Source: Archegozetes longisetosus
Taxonomy: Eukaryota > Arthropoda > Arachnida > Sarcoptiformes > Trhypochthoniidae
DNA: 64,000 nucleotides
NCBI GenBank assembly: GCA_018873245.2
Contig: JAEMBT020000002.1
Span: forward strand, 11,282,001-11,346,000
Reading direction: 5' to 3'
Position 1 is the stretch's first letter. Every line of letters starts with the position of its first letter. Both the position numbers and the translations under genes were made by a program. The notes under the pieces are model-generated. The model saw nothing but the letters and a program-made list of their open reading frames with translations. It was not told the DNA's origin and did no database searches. Shown here one piece after another: positions 10,838-21,939 of the stretch.

Positions 10838-11995
10838 TCAAGAACTTCTATAATACTGATAAATAGTAGCACAAAGTACTATTAAAACAGTAATAGAAAC
10901 AAAATTAAACTGAGTAATCGAATTAAATAAATTAGGAAAACTAAAAATTCTATTAAAAAGACCAAGTCTTCTTCTGTCCACTTGTGAGCGATATTTCTTT
11001 TGTGATTTTTGCACTTCAATCATATCATTTGGAGGGTATTTATCGATTAGAGACAAAGCATCTTCGATTAATGACTCGAACGGTAAATCATCAGATTCTG
11101 GAATATTAGTGAGGAAGTGGTGCATTGATGCCATATCACAATCAACTGAAAGTATTTCATTTTGTTTGTATAAAATGATTGCAACCGTTAGATATACTGG
11201 CATTAAATAGTGGCTGACGATAAAGAAATCGAAAATTCTGGCCACGTCTTCATATTTTTTGAGGACGTGACTGAACCACGTTATGACCCAACTCAGCGAA
11301 AATATACTTCCGGCACCTGACTTTTCGATGCGTTCGCTAAGTTCTGAATTTTCATGTCTTAAAATGATAGGAATGATGTCTAAGAGATCACCAGTTCTTT
11401 CCATAGTTTCCTCCATGAAGACTTTGAAATGAGTTTTTGACAACTTGTTGACGATATAGAAAGCCATCTCTTCTCCCATTATTAGAAGAAAGGTGATACA
11501 AATATCGTGATAGCCCTGAAAGTAATGTAGTTCTGGGTTTTTGATCAAAACTCTCATAATGAGTCTGACTAACGAATCCTGCATTGATATGCGTTGTGCC
11601 TCACGAATACTCGGAGGAAACCGTTTGAGAGAACGGTTCACGTCAAGTAACACTTGGTTATAGAAAGGATGAGATTCTATAGTCTGAGAGTCAGGTCTTG
11701 GACTAGTTTCTACCACGCTCACTTTGACCAGCTTTGGCCAAATTAGCTGACGTAATCGATCGCTAAGAAATCCTCCATCGGTTGTCGCTAATTTTTGCAA
11801 TCCTTTCACATCACGTTTTGTCAAACAATACAAGATTGAAGTCAAATGCGAGGCCTTCCTCTCTTCGAGTTCATTATCAATCATTTCTGACTCGATGCAA
11901 TCACTTTTATCGCTATCACTCTCATTATGTTCACTTTGATCATAACTTGTTTTATCAAATTTTTCGTTAGTATCATTATCGTTGATGGCTTCCAT
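10838..11995 (-). CDS. TBC1D20: TBC1D20 homologue, Rab1-type GTPase-activating protein
   Basis: Single uninterrupted exon of 385 residues, start ATG at 11995. An acidic N-terminal tail (about 45 residues) is followed by a TBC domain (about 60-300). The arginine finger lies in LLDVNRSLKRFPP (I/L-x-x-D-x-x-R pattern) and the glutamine finger in YFQGYHD. Both catalytic residues are present. A hydrophobic helix near residues 360-381 is the C-terminal membrane anchor. TBC1D20 is an ER-anchored GAP for Rab1, with roles in ER-Golgi traffic and autophagosome maturation. Lack of introns stands out among the multi-exon neighbours. It is head-to-head with the next gene, 348 nt between start codons. Identification is firm. 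Confidence 0.93.
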   Translation of the reverse strand: MEAINDNDTNEKFDKTSYDQSEHNESDSDKSDCIESEMIDNELEERKASHLTSILYCLTKRDVKGLQKLATTDGGFLSDRLRQLIWPKLVKVSVVETSPRPDSQTIESHPFYNQVLLDVNRSLKRFPPSIREAQRISMQDSLVRLIMRVLIKNPELHYFQGYHDICITFLLIMGEEMAFYIVNKLSKTHFKVFMEETMERTGDLLDIIPIILRHENSELSERIEKSGAGSIFSLSWVITWFSHVLKKYEDVARIFDFFIVSHYLMPVYLTVAIILYKQNEILSVDCDMASMHHFLTNIPESDDLPFESLIEDALSLIDKYPPNDMIEVQKSQKKYRSQVDRRRLGLFNRIFSFPNLFNSITQFNFVSITVLIVLCATIYQYYRSS

Positions 11996-12343
11996 TTCTT
12001 TTTCTGTTAATTATTTGAATAAATGATTAGTTAAATCGTTAAACAAAATAAAGTATTAAATGGGACAACTGTGTACAAACATCAAATGATGACAAACTAA
12101 TAGCACGTGACTCACAATTGAGTTAGAGTGGCTCAAAACCAACATTTTAAAAGCCATCGATTGGTGCAATATTTGCGAACATTTACACAAACTTTATGTA
12201 GGCTTTTCTGTACCGAGTTTTCGTAGCGATCACATGTGTAGCCATAGACATCAATTTTGAACCATTTCTGAACCAATTTTTACAAATCATTTTAGTACAA
12301 GTATCTATTATTAAAAATTAAATATTATATAAATATCAAATAA
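11996..12343. promoter_or_regulatory. Bidirectional promoter region between TBC1D20 and the UPF0390 gene
   Basis: The two start codons face away from each other across 348 nt, so this spacer must carry both promoters. No TATA box or specific factor site could be assigned. Confidence 0.45.
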
Positions 12344-13152
12344 ATGGCACAAAACGGGTCACTTAAGTCAAAGACAAAACTCCCGAAGAACATTAAGAAG
12401 AGTTCAGTTCATAGAGGAGTGAACGGAAGGCTTAATGGAATCAAAAAAGGTTTGTTTACATGCAGTATGTCGTTCGGTTTTAACCATTGAAATAAAGTGA
12501 AATATCTCGAAAACCAGAGAAAGGCCAAATAATTGAAAAAATAGTTGATTAATACAATTACTCAACAAGCTTTAACATTAAACTTGGAAACTTATTATCA
12601 AAAGTAGACTTAATACGTGATTGACGTTTCAATAAGAAAATGTGAAACAAAGTTTGAAAGACCAATACAAGTCTTAATAAGATCGAAAGTTTAACGTTAA
12701 GGTTGTTTCGCAGTAATTTTAATGAATCGTTTTTCAACTATCTACCTTCTCTGTTGGTCGCTTTAGATAAGACTTTATGCCAAATCAACTTGAGGTTAGG
12801 ACAACAATGTATAGAATTGTTTAGAGCTTGATCGACAAACTTATGTTCGGTCGTTCTATCCAAATTGATGTTTTATTGATTTCATAATTTGTTAAAGATT
12901 GGATCAATAAATTGAATTGAACCAAGTTCAGTAGTTTACTGTATTGGTTTATTTTCAAACTGATCTTATTATATTTCAAATATTTAATTAACAGTTCCAA
13001 AAAAGCCCAAAACTATTGGTGCAAATCAAAAACTTCAGAAAGAAGTCGAAAAAGCGATTCGTATGAATATCGAAGAAGAAACGAGAGCTAAAGCTAAAAA
13101 GGATGGAAAATTATTGGTCACTAATGTCAAGACAAACGATTCATCGAAATAG
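12344..13152 (+). CDS. C19orf53: UPF0390 family small basic protein (C19orf53-like)
   Basis: Two exons, 12344-12449 and 12995-13152, separated by a 545-nt GT-AG intron in phase 1; 87 residues. The protein is very Lys-rich and begins MAQNGSLKSK. The C-terminal part has the family pattern of PKKPKTIGANQKLQKEVEKAIR, here seen as PKKPKTIG, then LQKEVEKAIR, then an acidic/basic helix. UPF0390 members (Leydig cell tumour 10-kDa protein in mammals) are small nucleolar-looking proteins whose function is poorly known. It is too small and too split to be obvious from ORF length. Family assignment rests on size, basic composition and the central motif. Confidence 0.75.
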
Positions 13153-13653
13153 TTATTCAAACAAATAATTATCATATCTGAAAAATAATGATTTATTTTA
13201 CGATACAGTTAAAAATGACTCATTAATTTATAAAATTACATTCAATACACTTGCTGTTTATATCCATTTAGCAGTTTGTTAATTAAATTAGTTCATAATT
13301 GACTCAAGCGTTAAAATATATTAAAATGACCAATAATAATTTTTTATTATATTACATAAGCTCTGACATTTTATTAAAGTCTAGATGAAAGTTTTTCTTT
13401 CACCTTTATTTTTAAGGCTCTGAAAACTATATACCCGGGTTGATTGTATTTTATCTCCACTAAAACGATTCAAAATGATTTAAAATTAGGGCTGAGTAAA
13501 TAAAAATTTGTTAGTACTTTCGATTAATGTTACTCTGTAAGAACTGTTGATTCGTAGTTCCTTCTTCGGGGTGTATCTGAATTAATAGTCGGACTATACT
13601 GTTTAGAGAAAAAAATTATATCAGTATTAAATGTCAATCTAAATGAGATTCAA
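13153..13653. other. Tail-to-tail spacer between UPF0390 and P2X genes
   Basis: AT-rich shared 3' flank of two convergent genes with no other feature recognised. Confidence 0.45.
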
Positions 13654-15135
13654 TCAATAAATGAAAGAATGACTAACAGGATTCTCATCGACTTGTTCAA
13701 CGTATTGGTACTTTTGGTCTTTGTAATATTTGCCACCTTTATTCAAATAGAGGACCACTATATCGCAAATAATTGTCGTCTGAGGAAAAGTAATTATGTT
13801 TAATATATGTTGATATAACACTTTTGATTGAATGACTCACTATAGCGAGTAATCCCAGACCCGATCCAACTTTGATGACTAAAGGTATAAAATTGAATTT
13901 TCCAGCAGAACCGTTAACTAATAGCACGAACCGAATACCAAATGCCTTATATAAAGTGCGAGAATTTTCATGATAATTAGCGTAACGAAAATTCCACCCT
14001 TTGGCTATTTGTGTTTTCGGATCATCGAGTCGTCTGAATGAATACTTAGGTACACAATACTTTAAGTCGAAATCAAGATTACAGTCCCAATTGATTTCAA
14101 TGCCAATAACTGCACCGTTTCTTGAGATGTCATCGTAATCTTCATTCGCTTGTTTGACAATGTCTCCCAGAACAAATACAGGACATCCCGGATTGTCGTC
14201 CGGATCATAGTTGCACTCTTTCAAATACGATGAATTCTCGATTTCTATAATATTCCTTCGCCTCACATTATAAGTATTGAATTGAATGCTGTTTTTGATG
14301 AGAACTGTAAAGGTTTTAGTGGCAGTGAATAGTGGTTTATTTCCCTTGAGCGGATAACCATCTTTCTCTATTGGACACCAGCCCTCGATCTCACACGTAT
14401 GAATTCCCGGACGCGAAGAATTAATACATTTTCCAGTGGCCACTCCTATTATTGGATAAATATTTGCACATTTAGGCAAAATATTGAACTACAAACTCTG
14501 TTAGTGAACTTATTCACAAGTACCATGTCCGAGAGGAAACAATTTGCCTTCACACATAGTTTCGTTTTTGGGGTCGCAAATGGCATCAGGCAAATCCGCG
14601 TCTTCAGCACAAGTCCCTAATTTTTGATTTGGTGTTATTATCATGTTTGTAGTCACAAAAAAGGCCCCGTTTTCCTAAATTTCAAATAATTGCTCAAATC
14701 AATTAAGAAGAGAAGAGCGAGGCAATTGAAACAATTTACCGAAGCAGGAACTACGAGATCAGAAATATCCCAGACTCTTTTATAGAGTGGTATATCTTCG
14801 ATGTAGTTTTCATTGAAATCATTCTTACTGAGATTTTGAGTAGAGACAATTCCTTTAACTTTAGTGGTGATCGAACTCTCAAGACCATCAACTTCTTGAT
14901 ATCCTTTCTTGTAAATGATTACATAACTAGAGTTTGAAAATTGATCAATATAGAAGTATGACTAGAGCAGACAGCTTATAACTTAATATAATTACCCAAT
15001 AATATAAGCGATAATTGATATTTGTATTAATCTATTCAAAATTCCAACTTTTCTGCTTTTAATGTGAACTATTTTTGGAGTTTTATATTCAAAAAAACTA
15101 ATCAGACTGTCTCTGACCGCTTGCTTAAAAGACAT
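13654..15135 (-). CDS. P2X: P2X receptor, ATP-gated cation channel
   Basis: Exons on the minus strand: 15135-14996, 14926-14740, 14674-14524, 14445-13841 and 13779-13654; 402 residues with all phases consistent. P2X channels are trimeric ligand-gated cation channels of the plasma membrane. TM1 is around residues 32-52 (LNRLIQISIIAYIIGYVII). The extracellular domain carries the ATP-site residues: TTKVKG (two Lys), FTVLIKN, GWNFRYANYH (Asn-Phe-Arg) and RTLYKAFGIRF (Lys). Disulfide cysteines are in GTCAED, AICD, TMCEG, TGKC, HTCEIEGWC, ECNY, GCPVF, DCNLD and YCVP. TM2 (FIPLVIKVGSGLGLLAI, then TTIICDIVVLYL) crosses the last splice junction. The cytoplasmic YxxxK signal is YYKDQK. The assignment of intron 3 matters: its acceptor is just before GVATGKC, which removes a stretch with an in-frame stop. 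Subtype cannot be assigned; overall it is closest to vertebrate P2X4. Confidence 0.94.
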
Positions 15136-16139
15136 CTTCAGCTATTTTTAACTATAAGTTTAAGACAAATTCATAAGAACTAAGCAAAACCAGGGCGTTC
15201 AGTCGATTATTTCAAAATTTTATATAAACATAATTATTACTTATCATTAACGGCAATCCAACTCCAAACGTTTGAAATATGACTTAAAAACGCCTACTTT
15301 TTAAAGTAAACATAAAGTCGCGATATTATATTGTTTAGATTTTAATCATAAGACAAATAAACAGATCCATTAATTTAGGAATAGATCTAACCAAACTTCG
15401 ATTGTATATATATTCTGTCCTCTGCTTTTTGAAAACCACTTTTAAAGCTACTTTAAAAGTTTGAAGTTTTCGCAAGACTTCTAAAACGCTTTTATTGAAT
15501 TTTGACATGAAGCAACTCTAAAATTAGGTTAAATTTAAACAAATAGCTAAGTTTTATATACATTCATAATATAAACAATATGTCAAAAAAAGCATAACTC
15601 AACAAAACACAAATATTGATTAAAAATTCAAATTATATTTAATATTTAGTCAATTAATCGATATTTAAAACAAATCTAAACAATAAATATTTCGCTCTTT
15701 TTTATAGCAAAAAGTTTTGAGATTTTACAAATTCTTATTGTTTAAAGTATAATCGATCCTCTCATTCAATTTTTTGACCAACTTATTTAATTATCAAACA
15801 AATTAAACCCAATCAATTATTAATTAAATGAGTTTATTCCAAAATTCAAAGTCTCTAAAAATCTCAGTTTGTTATTACTTCAGGTTAAACGTCTCGTCCA
15901 CAACTAACGTAATTGTTTGCCAATTAAACGCACATGTATTCAAACACGTGTTGTGTTTATATGTTTATACTCACGTTAATTCATTTGTAATATGGTTCTA
16001 AATAATTGTCATTTTTATCAGTTTTAATCAACTGAAAAAATTATCGGAATTTCAATCGTGTTTTCAAATGATTGGCGATAACATTCATAAATCATAGTTT
16101 TAGTAGTTTTATTTTTTATTAAGTAATTATCAGTAATCA
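15136..16139. promoter_or_regulatory. Head-to-head spacer between P2X and NLE1
   Basis: About 1 kb of very AT-rich sequence separates divergent start codons and must contain both promoters. No RNA gene or repeat family was recognised. Confidence 0.4.
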
Positions 16140-17916
16140 ATGTCATCATTAGGTGAAGTGAAGACAGTTTTGACTCAGTTCAAGTCCGAAAGTGGAGAAC
16201 TGTTTGGCTCTCCATTTGATATTCCGTTAGAGATAACTTCAGATAAATTACAACTAATATGTAACGCTTTGCTTCAAAATGAAGTTCAAATTCCGTATTT
16301 ATTTTTTGCAAATGACATCGAAATAACTGAAACATTGCGCAAAACTCTTGAATCAAACCCAAAACTATTTGAATCTGAGAAATGTCTTGAAATAGTATGT
16401 GCTCCTCAGGCAGTCTTTCACGTGGAGGCTGTCTCCAGATGCAGTTCTTCTATTGCAGGTCACACCGATTCAGTTGTTTCCGTAGCCTTCAGTCCTGACG
16501 GCTCTCATTTGGCCTCAGGTTCGGGCGATACAACAGTTCGCTTTTGGGACGTAAACACAGAAACACCTCATTTCGCATGTAAAGCACATAAACATTGGGT
16601 TTTAGCCATTGCTTGGGCTCCAAATGGCCGACGACTGGCCTCAGCCGACAAGAACGGAACCATCTTTATTTGGGATCCAAAAACAGGCGAACAATTAGGA
16701 AATGCTCTTTTAGGTCATAAACAATGGGTTAATTATATAGCTTGGGAACCACTTCATAGGTCCGTCTCATTTCATTTTCTTTTGAAAAATGTTTGCATTT
16801 AAAACAACTTTTCTACAATCGATTTACAGTAACGTTGAATGTCGTCGTTTAGCAAGTGCCTCAAAAGATTGTTCAATAAAGATATGGGATGTAATTCTTC
16901 AAAAAGTACTAATAACTCTTAACGGACACACACAGAGTGTTACTTGCGTTAAATGGGGAGGGATGCAGTTGATTTATACATCATCGCACGATCGAACCGT
17001 TAAAGTGTGGAGAAGTGACAGCGTATGTCTTCTCTGTTTTACGCAGTAACAGTTTCATTTAAATAGATGTCAAATTGATTTTAGGGAGTACTTTGTCGTA
17101 CGCTTGAAGGACACGCACATTGGGTTAATACTTTAGCGCTTTCTACTGATTATGTGTTACGGACTGCTGCTTTCAACCCGGCGTCTCCTAACGATACACT
17201 TGAATCATGTTTAGATAACAACGTGCTGGTCAAGAAAGCTGAAGAACGCTATCTACTAGTTCGAGCAAATGGTGAAAGATTGGTTTCAGGATCCGATGAT
17301 TTTACCTTGTTTCTATGGCATCCCGAAAGCAGCAAAAAGTCGATATCCCGAATGACAGGTCATCAACAATTGATTAATGATGTCAAGTTTTCTCCAGACG
17401 CGCGCCTTATAGCGAGCGCTTCTTTTGATAAATCAATTAAATTATGGGATGGCAAAACTGGAAAGTAAGCATTTACTTAATGGTTAACTTTTTCATAACT
17501 CAAGTTTCTGTTTTTGTTTTTTCAAAAGGTTTATAACTTCATTGCGCGGACACGTCAAGGCTGTTTATCAAGTCGCTTGGTCTGCAGATAACAGATTGTT
17601 AGTTAGCGGTAGTGCGGACTCTACTTTGAAAGTTTGGGACATCCCCTCTAAAAAGTTGATGATTGATTTGCCTGGACACGAAGACGAAGTGAGACTGTTT
17701 GACAATTTTCTGAAAATTAACTTTTAATACAGTTTAATTATACAAAATTTCCAAAAATTCAATTATAAAGGTTTACGCACTCGATTGGAGTCCGAGTGGT
17801 GCGAGAGTTGCGAGTGGCGGAAAAGATAAAGTGCTTAAAATGTATGTCATAAGTTATTTCACATTTTGGCTTAAAGTCAAATTGTATTTTTTTTGTATTT
17901 CAGATGGAAAAGATAA
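16140..17916 (+). CDS. NLE1: Notchless homologue NLE1, ribosome biogenesis WD-repeat protein
   Basis: Six exons: 16140-16759, 16830-17022, 17085-17464, 17529-17688, 17771-17841 and 17904-17916; 478 residues, close to the 485 of human NLE1. The ubiquitin-like NLE domain occupies about residues 8-90 (KTVLTQFKSESGE start). Eight WD repeats follow, with typical GHTDSVVSVAFSPDG, LASGSGDTTVRFWD and LLVSGSADSTLKVWD blades. The last exon codes only the closing IWKR. NLE1 (yeast Rsa4) joins pre-60S particles through its beta-propeller. Its N-terminal domain binds the AAA machine Midasin (Rea1), which strips Rsa4 off during nuclear maturation. It also modulates Notch signalling. AATAAA signals occur at 17944-17949 and 17996-18001. 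Identification is firm. Confidence 0.96.
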
Positions 17917-17943
17917 CTATGAATGAATATGTTTTGGATTTAC

Positions 17944-17949
17944 AATAAA
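17944..17949 (+). terminator. Polyadenylation signal of NLE1
   Basis: AATAAA lies 28 nt after the stop codon. A second copy is at 17996-18001. Either would end the transcript before the convergent citron-like coding sequence. Confidence 0.6.
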
Positions 17950-18049
17950 ATTAAGTTTTTTTTATAAATAAATAAGTAAAGCAATGAATTGAAATCAATA
18001 AAGTGAGTCAACTGAATACTGAGTCATCATTAGTGACGTATTCTGTAAC

Positions 18050-21000
18050 TTATTCTTGTTTGCTCTCTAAGATCTCAAGCATCGAATCGGTGAATGAAAA
18101 GCCTCCTTCTCCATTGTTGGCACAAATGGCTTCGACTTCACGAATATCAGAGTTCGTGTGAGTTCCAAAAGCTTGTGACACCATTGCTTCTTTGTCAGAA
18201 TCGTTATTATCAGTGGTTGCACTCGAGTTTGATGAATCACAATAGTTGATAGGGGAGTGTGCCTCTGGTGCCGACGGCTCCAGCTCTTGCACTTCTACTA
18301 TATCTTGTTCTTGTTCGCCATTTTGAATGTCATCGAAATAGCTATCGTTGACATCATTCGAACTGAGAAATAAGTGTTGCATTAACTCCACTGGTAGCCC
18401 ACAGTTGTTCGGAAGCATTCCAGCACATTTGGGATGTGAAGTAGCGCTACATTCATTACATTTGACAATCTTTCTACCAAAATGGATAATTTCTGCACAC
18501 GAGACACACTTTGTTATCGACTTATTGGTCACTTCGGTGAATCTGTGAGGAATGTTGTGATGCATTCTTTGAAAACTTTTCGATGATTTGTCGAGCTGTG
18601 ATGGAGTCTGATTTTGAACAGGTACTTCACTGACTACGTTGTTGTGGTCGTCAAACAAACGCAAAGGCTTTCGAAATGGCTCGTTGTCAAAATTCAAATC
18701 ATCAGTTTTTATTGATTTCTTTAATTGTAAAACTGAAAGAATACATAATTTGAGGCAAATATTGTATATATATAAGTATTAGGTTGAGGAAAAAGTTTTG
18801 TCATAAATCTAAACGTAATTTTTCGATCTAATTTTTGACACTTTTGACACTATTGTTTACAAATCTTTTCAAATTATAAACTTCAATAGTAATAATGATG
18901 GCGATTATATAATCGATTAAACTTTATTTGAATTTTAATAAAATGATTTGTTTTAATCACCTCTATTTATAACAAAACTTTTTCCTCAACCTAATATATT
19001 AATAAAAGATATAATGATTATCACCTTCTGTTTTATAATAATTAGCCTCAGACATAATTTTATGGAGCTCTTCAGCTAATCGTTTACTCTTTAGTTTTTC
19101 TTCGGCTAAAGCTTTGTCGAAATCTTTGAGCTCCATTGGACAATAACGCTGATTATTTACAATTTTTTTGGTTGGGGTTATACTAAACAATGGCTGTCAT
19201 AGAATTTCTTCTATTAACGAAATCCATTAAATTAAGAAATGTTAATATTTTTTTACCTTCTTTTGTTTCTCTAACGATTCGACTTTGTCTTGAAGAAAGT
19301 CAATCAGTTTTAACTGTTGATTAATTGTTTCTTGAGTTGTAATTCTTTCGTGGTTTAGCTCTTCCTCCTTGGCATCGAATTGATTGTGTAGTTTTTCGAT
19401 TCTATCCTGTAGTGACTCAACTTTTTCCATCGATTCCTCTAAAGCGATTGTCAAATTGTGGTTCACGTCTTTAAGATTGGCGATAGTCGTTATGTGCTTA
19501 GCAGCTTCTTCTTTGATGGCAACCAAATTTTCCTCAAGATAACTGACTTTCGCTTCGAGGTTACTTATTGTTTCATCACTTGAATTGAGGTCGCGTTCTT
19601 GTATTGAAAGGCGTTCTTCGTATTGACGCGACTTTTGACATTCCTTTTCGAACTCTTGCTTAAAATTGAAGAGCTTTTGCTTTTCTATCTGAATCTGTTT
19701 TTCGTATTCTAATTGTTCAGATTCGAGGCGCTTATAGGCTTCCTCTTTATCTCTCAATTCGGACTCTAGTTTATTTCTGATGTTCTCCAATTCCTTATTA
19801 AGTCTTTGGATTTCACTCTTGGTATCGTTTTTGTCAACCAAAAGTTTCTCTTTCTGTTCCGCTTGTCCTATATACTTATTTTTGTATTGTTCTGCTTGTT
19901 TCTCGATTACAGAACATTGTTCCTTAAGAATTTTATTTGTGTTCGCCAGCTTTCTAATTGTAGCTTCTTTTTGCTCGCACTCACTATTCTTAGAGCTGAA
20001 CTCAACTTCAAGAGTTTTATACTTAATTTCCAGCTGCTGCATTGTTTGGAAGAGCTGTTCATTTCTTTTGTAACATTCATCATACTTTGCCCTCCACTTT
20101 GACTCATCATTCTGCAGTTCTCTCATAGCCTAAGAGTATACCAGAAGATGCATTATTCAAAAGCTTTTATTGACATAATTGCGAGGAAAAGTAAATACAA
20201 ACAATGCATAATCATTTGAAGTATAACGAAAAAAACATAAATATCTAAGTATATAATAGAGACTAGTTTTGTTTTATTGCACATTTAGTGATTAGAACAG
20301 TTATTGCGGGAAAGACTTATCTCTAGAGCGAGTGTCAAATTTTTTGCACTTGTTATCACCTTTGAATCATTTTCGAGTGATTTTATTTTCTCTTCCAGTA
20401 AAGCTTTGAATAACTATTAGTTGGGAATAGAAAAAAAGCTTAGATTTGGCAACGATTCAAATATATTAATTTAATCAATAATTGATAACTAAATACCTGG
20501 TGTTCCTTTTCTTCAACCTTGATATCGTTTTCCAAAACCTTGATTTGACTTTTGAGTCCTTCGATCACTTCATCTTTGGTTGCGTTCATCGCTTTTTCTT
20601 TATCGTACAATTCCTGCAATTCACTCATTTCTTTCTTTAGTTCTCTGGAGTGTTCTCTCAAAAAACTGATCTGTTCCTGATTTCGCTCGAGTTCTCGTTT
20701 CGCAATTCTTAGATCCAATTTAGCCATCGCTGCGTCTTCTTTGTATTGAGCCGTCAATTCATTGACACGTTTTTTGATTTCTTCACTATTTTCATTAGAT
20801 TCCATGTTCTCCTTATCATTAAATTTGGCCTCATTTTTGACGAAATCAACTTGAGATTTGGCTTCTTTGAGCTCAACTTCAATTTGTTCGATTCTTTGCT
20901 CGTAATCAGACTTCATTTGTTCAATCTTGGAATCACATTCAATTCTCATCTCGTCTATTCTTTGATCACATTCAGACATTTTGTCAGCAATTCTTTTTTC

Positions 21001-21939
21001 GTAGTCAAGTTTCAAAGCTCTAACGCTCTGTTTGCTTACTCCTTTGCCTTCGCCAAGATCCCAATCATTTTTGTCACCTTTGCTTTTATTGCAGCTATCA
21101 CTAATCTCGAATTGATCGCTTATATTCTGAACCTTGACATCTTTGTCTTGATCCCAACCCCATTCATTTTCGTCCTTAATTTCTTTATTAACCTTTAAAT
21201 ATTGTTCTTCTTTCTTCTCTTTCTTAGACTTTTTCTTTTTGTCAACTTTGTCAGAATTCTTAGTCAATTGTCTAATTTGCTTTTCGTACTCATCTTTCAA
21301 TTGTTCGAAACGTTTTTCATATTCAGTGTTAATGGAATCGACTTGTGATTTGGTTTGTTCGTGTTCTGTTTGAATGGTTTCAATCACTTTTTCGTATTCG
21401 CCTTTTATTTCTTCAGTCTTGAGATCACACTCAGCTCGTATTTCATCCAAGCGTTTATCACATTCAGAACTTATCTTTTCGATAGTCTTTTCATAATCTC
21501 TTTTCATAGCCTCAAAGCTCTCTTTATTGTGAAAGTTAGCCTTTTGTGTGTTCAATTCGTATTCGTTCTTAATTTGAGTACATTTATTGTGATATTCGTT
21601 CTTCAACACTTCAATCCTTTTCTCGTATTTTGACTTCAACTTATTGATCGTTTCATTGATGACAGACTTTTCGTACTTATTCTTCACGTGTTTCAACATT
21701 TCGAGAGCCTCAGCTTCTATTCTTTTTCGTTCATTTCTTTCTTCTTCAAGCAGTTTATAGTATTTGGTCGCCTTTAGATTGGACTCTTCGCTCACTTGTT
21801 TCAAAGCATCGAATTCTGCCTTAATTTTCGAGTGCAACAGCTCATGCTCTGCTAATCGCTTTCTTAAAACTACAATTTCATCATTAGCTTCATTTCCATC
21901 ACCTGTCGTTTGGTCGCCAAATGACATTTTTCGCGACAT
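18050..21939 (-). CDS. Citron-like coiled-coil protein with C1 zinc finger, no kinase, PH or CNH domain
   Basis: Exons on the minus strand: 21939-20497, 20413-20360, 20129-19257, 19193-19025 and 18732-18050; 1073 residues, phases consistent. Residues from about 20 to 840 are almost unbroken coiled coil with heptads such as SKYEKRIEVLKNEY and repeated Y-E-K-R/Q-I/F-E units. A C1 domain sits at about 900-952. It opens with MHHNIPHRF, continues TKCVSC, HFGRKIVKCNEC and HPKCAGMLPNNCGLP, and matches the citron C1 domain at nearly every landmark, including the unusual MHHNIPHRF and CGLP edges. The tail is acidic and ends ESKQE. Citron kinase (sticky in flies) works at the cytokinetic midbody and has kinase, coiled coil, C1, PH and CNH parts. 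Here the gene ends after C1, and no kinase exon is seen upstream to 24 kb. It is either a shortened orthologue or a citron-derived paralogue. Confidence 0.8.
18779..18994. mobile_element. Mariner-type MITE in the last intron of the citron-like gene
   Basis: A 216-bp element with near-perfect terminal inverted repeats: TTAGGTTGAGGAAAAAGTTT at the left (18779 onward) and its reverse complement at the right (ending 18994). The first 23 positions are identical, and 29 of 30 match overall. It is flanked by TA on both sides (18777-18778, 18995-18996), the target duplication of Tc1/mariner elements. No transposase remnant is present. Without it the host intron would be about 74 nt, like its neighbours. 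Confidence 0.9.

Noticed and set aside
14446..14523. Reading the P2X exon 4 frame upstream through PKCANIYPII as coding
   Set aside because: That extension cannot be joined in frame to exon 3. Placing the acceptor just before GVATGKC fits both phase and the conserved cysteine spacing.
14399..14620. Plus-strand 73-residue frame opposite the P2X gene
   Set aside because: It is a shadow of conserved P2X coding sequence and intron 3 on the other strand, with no independent similarity.
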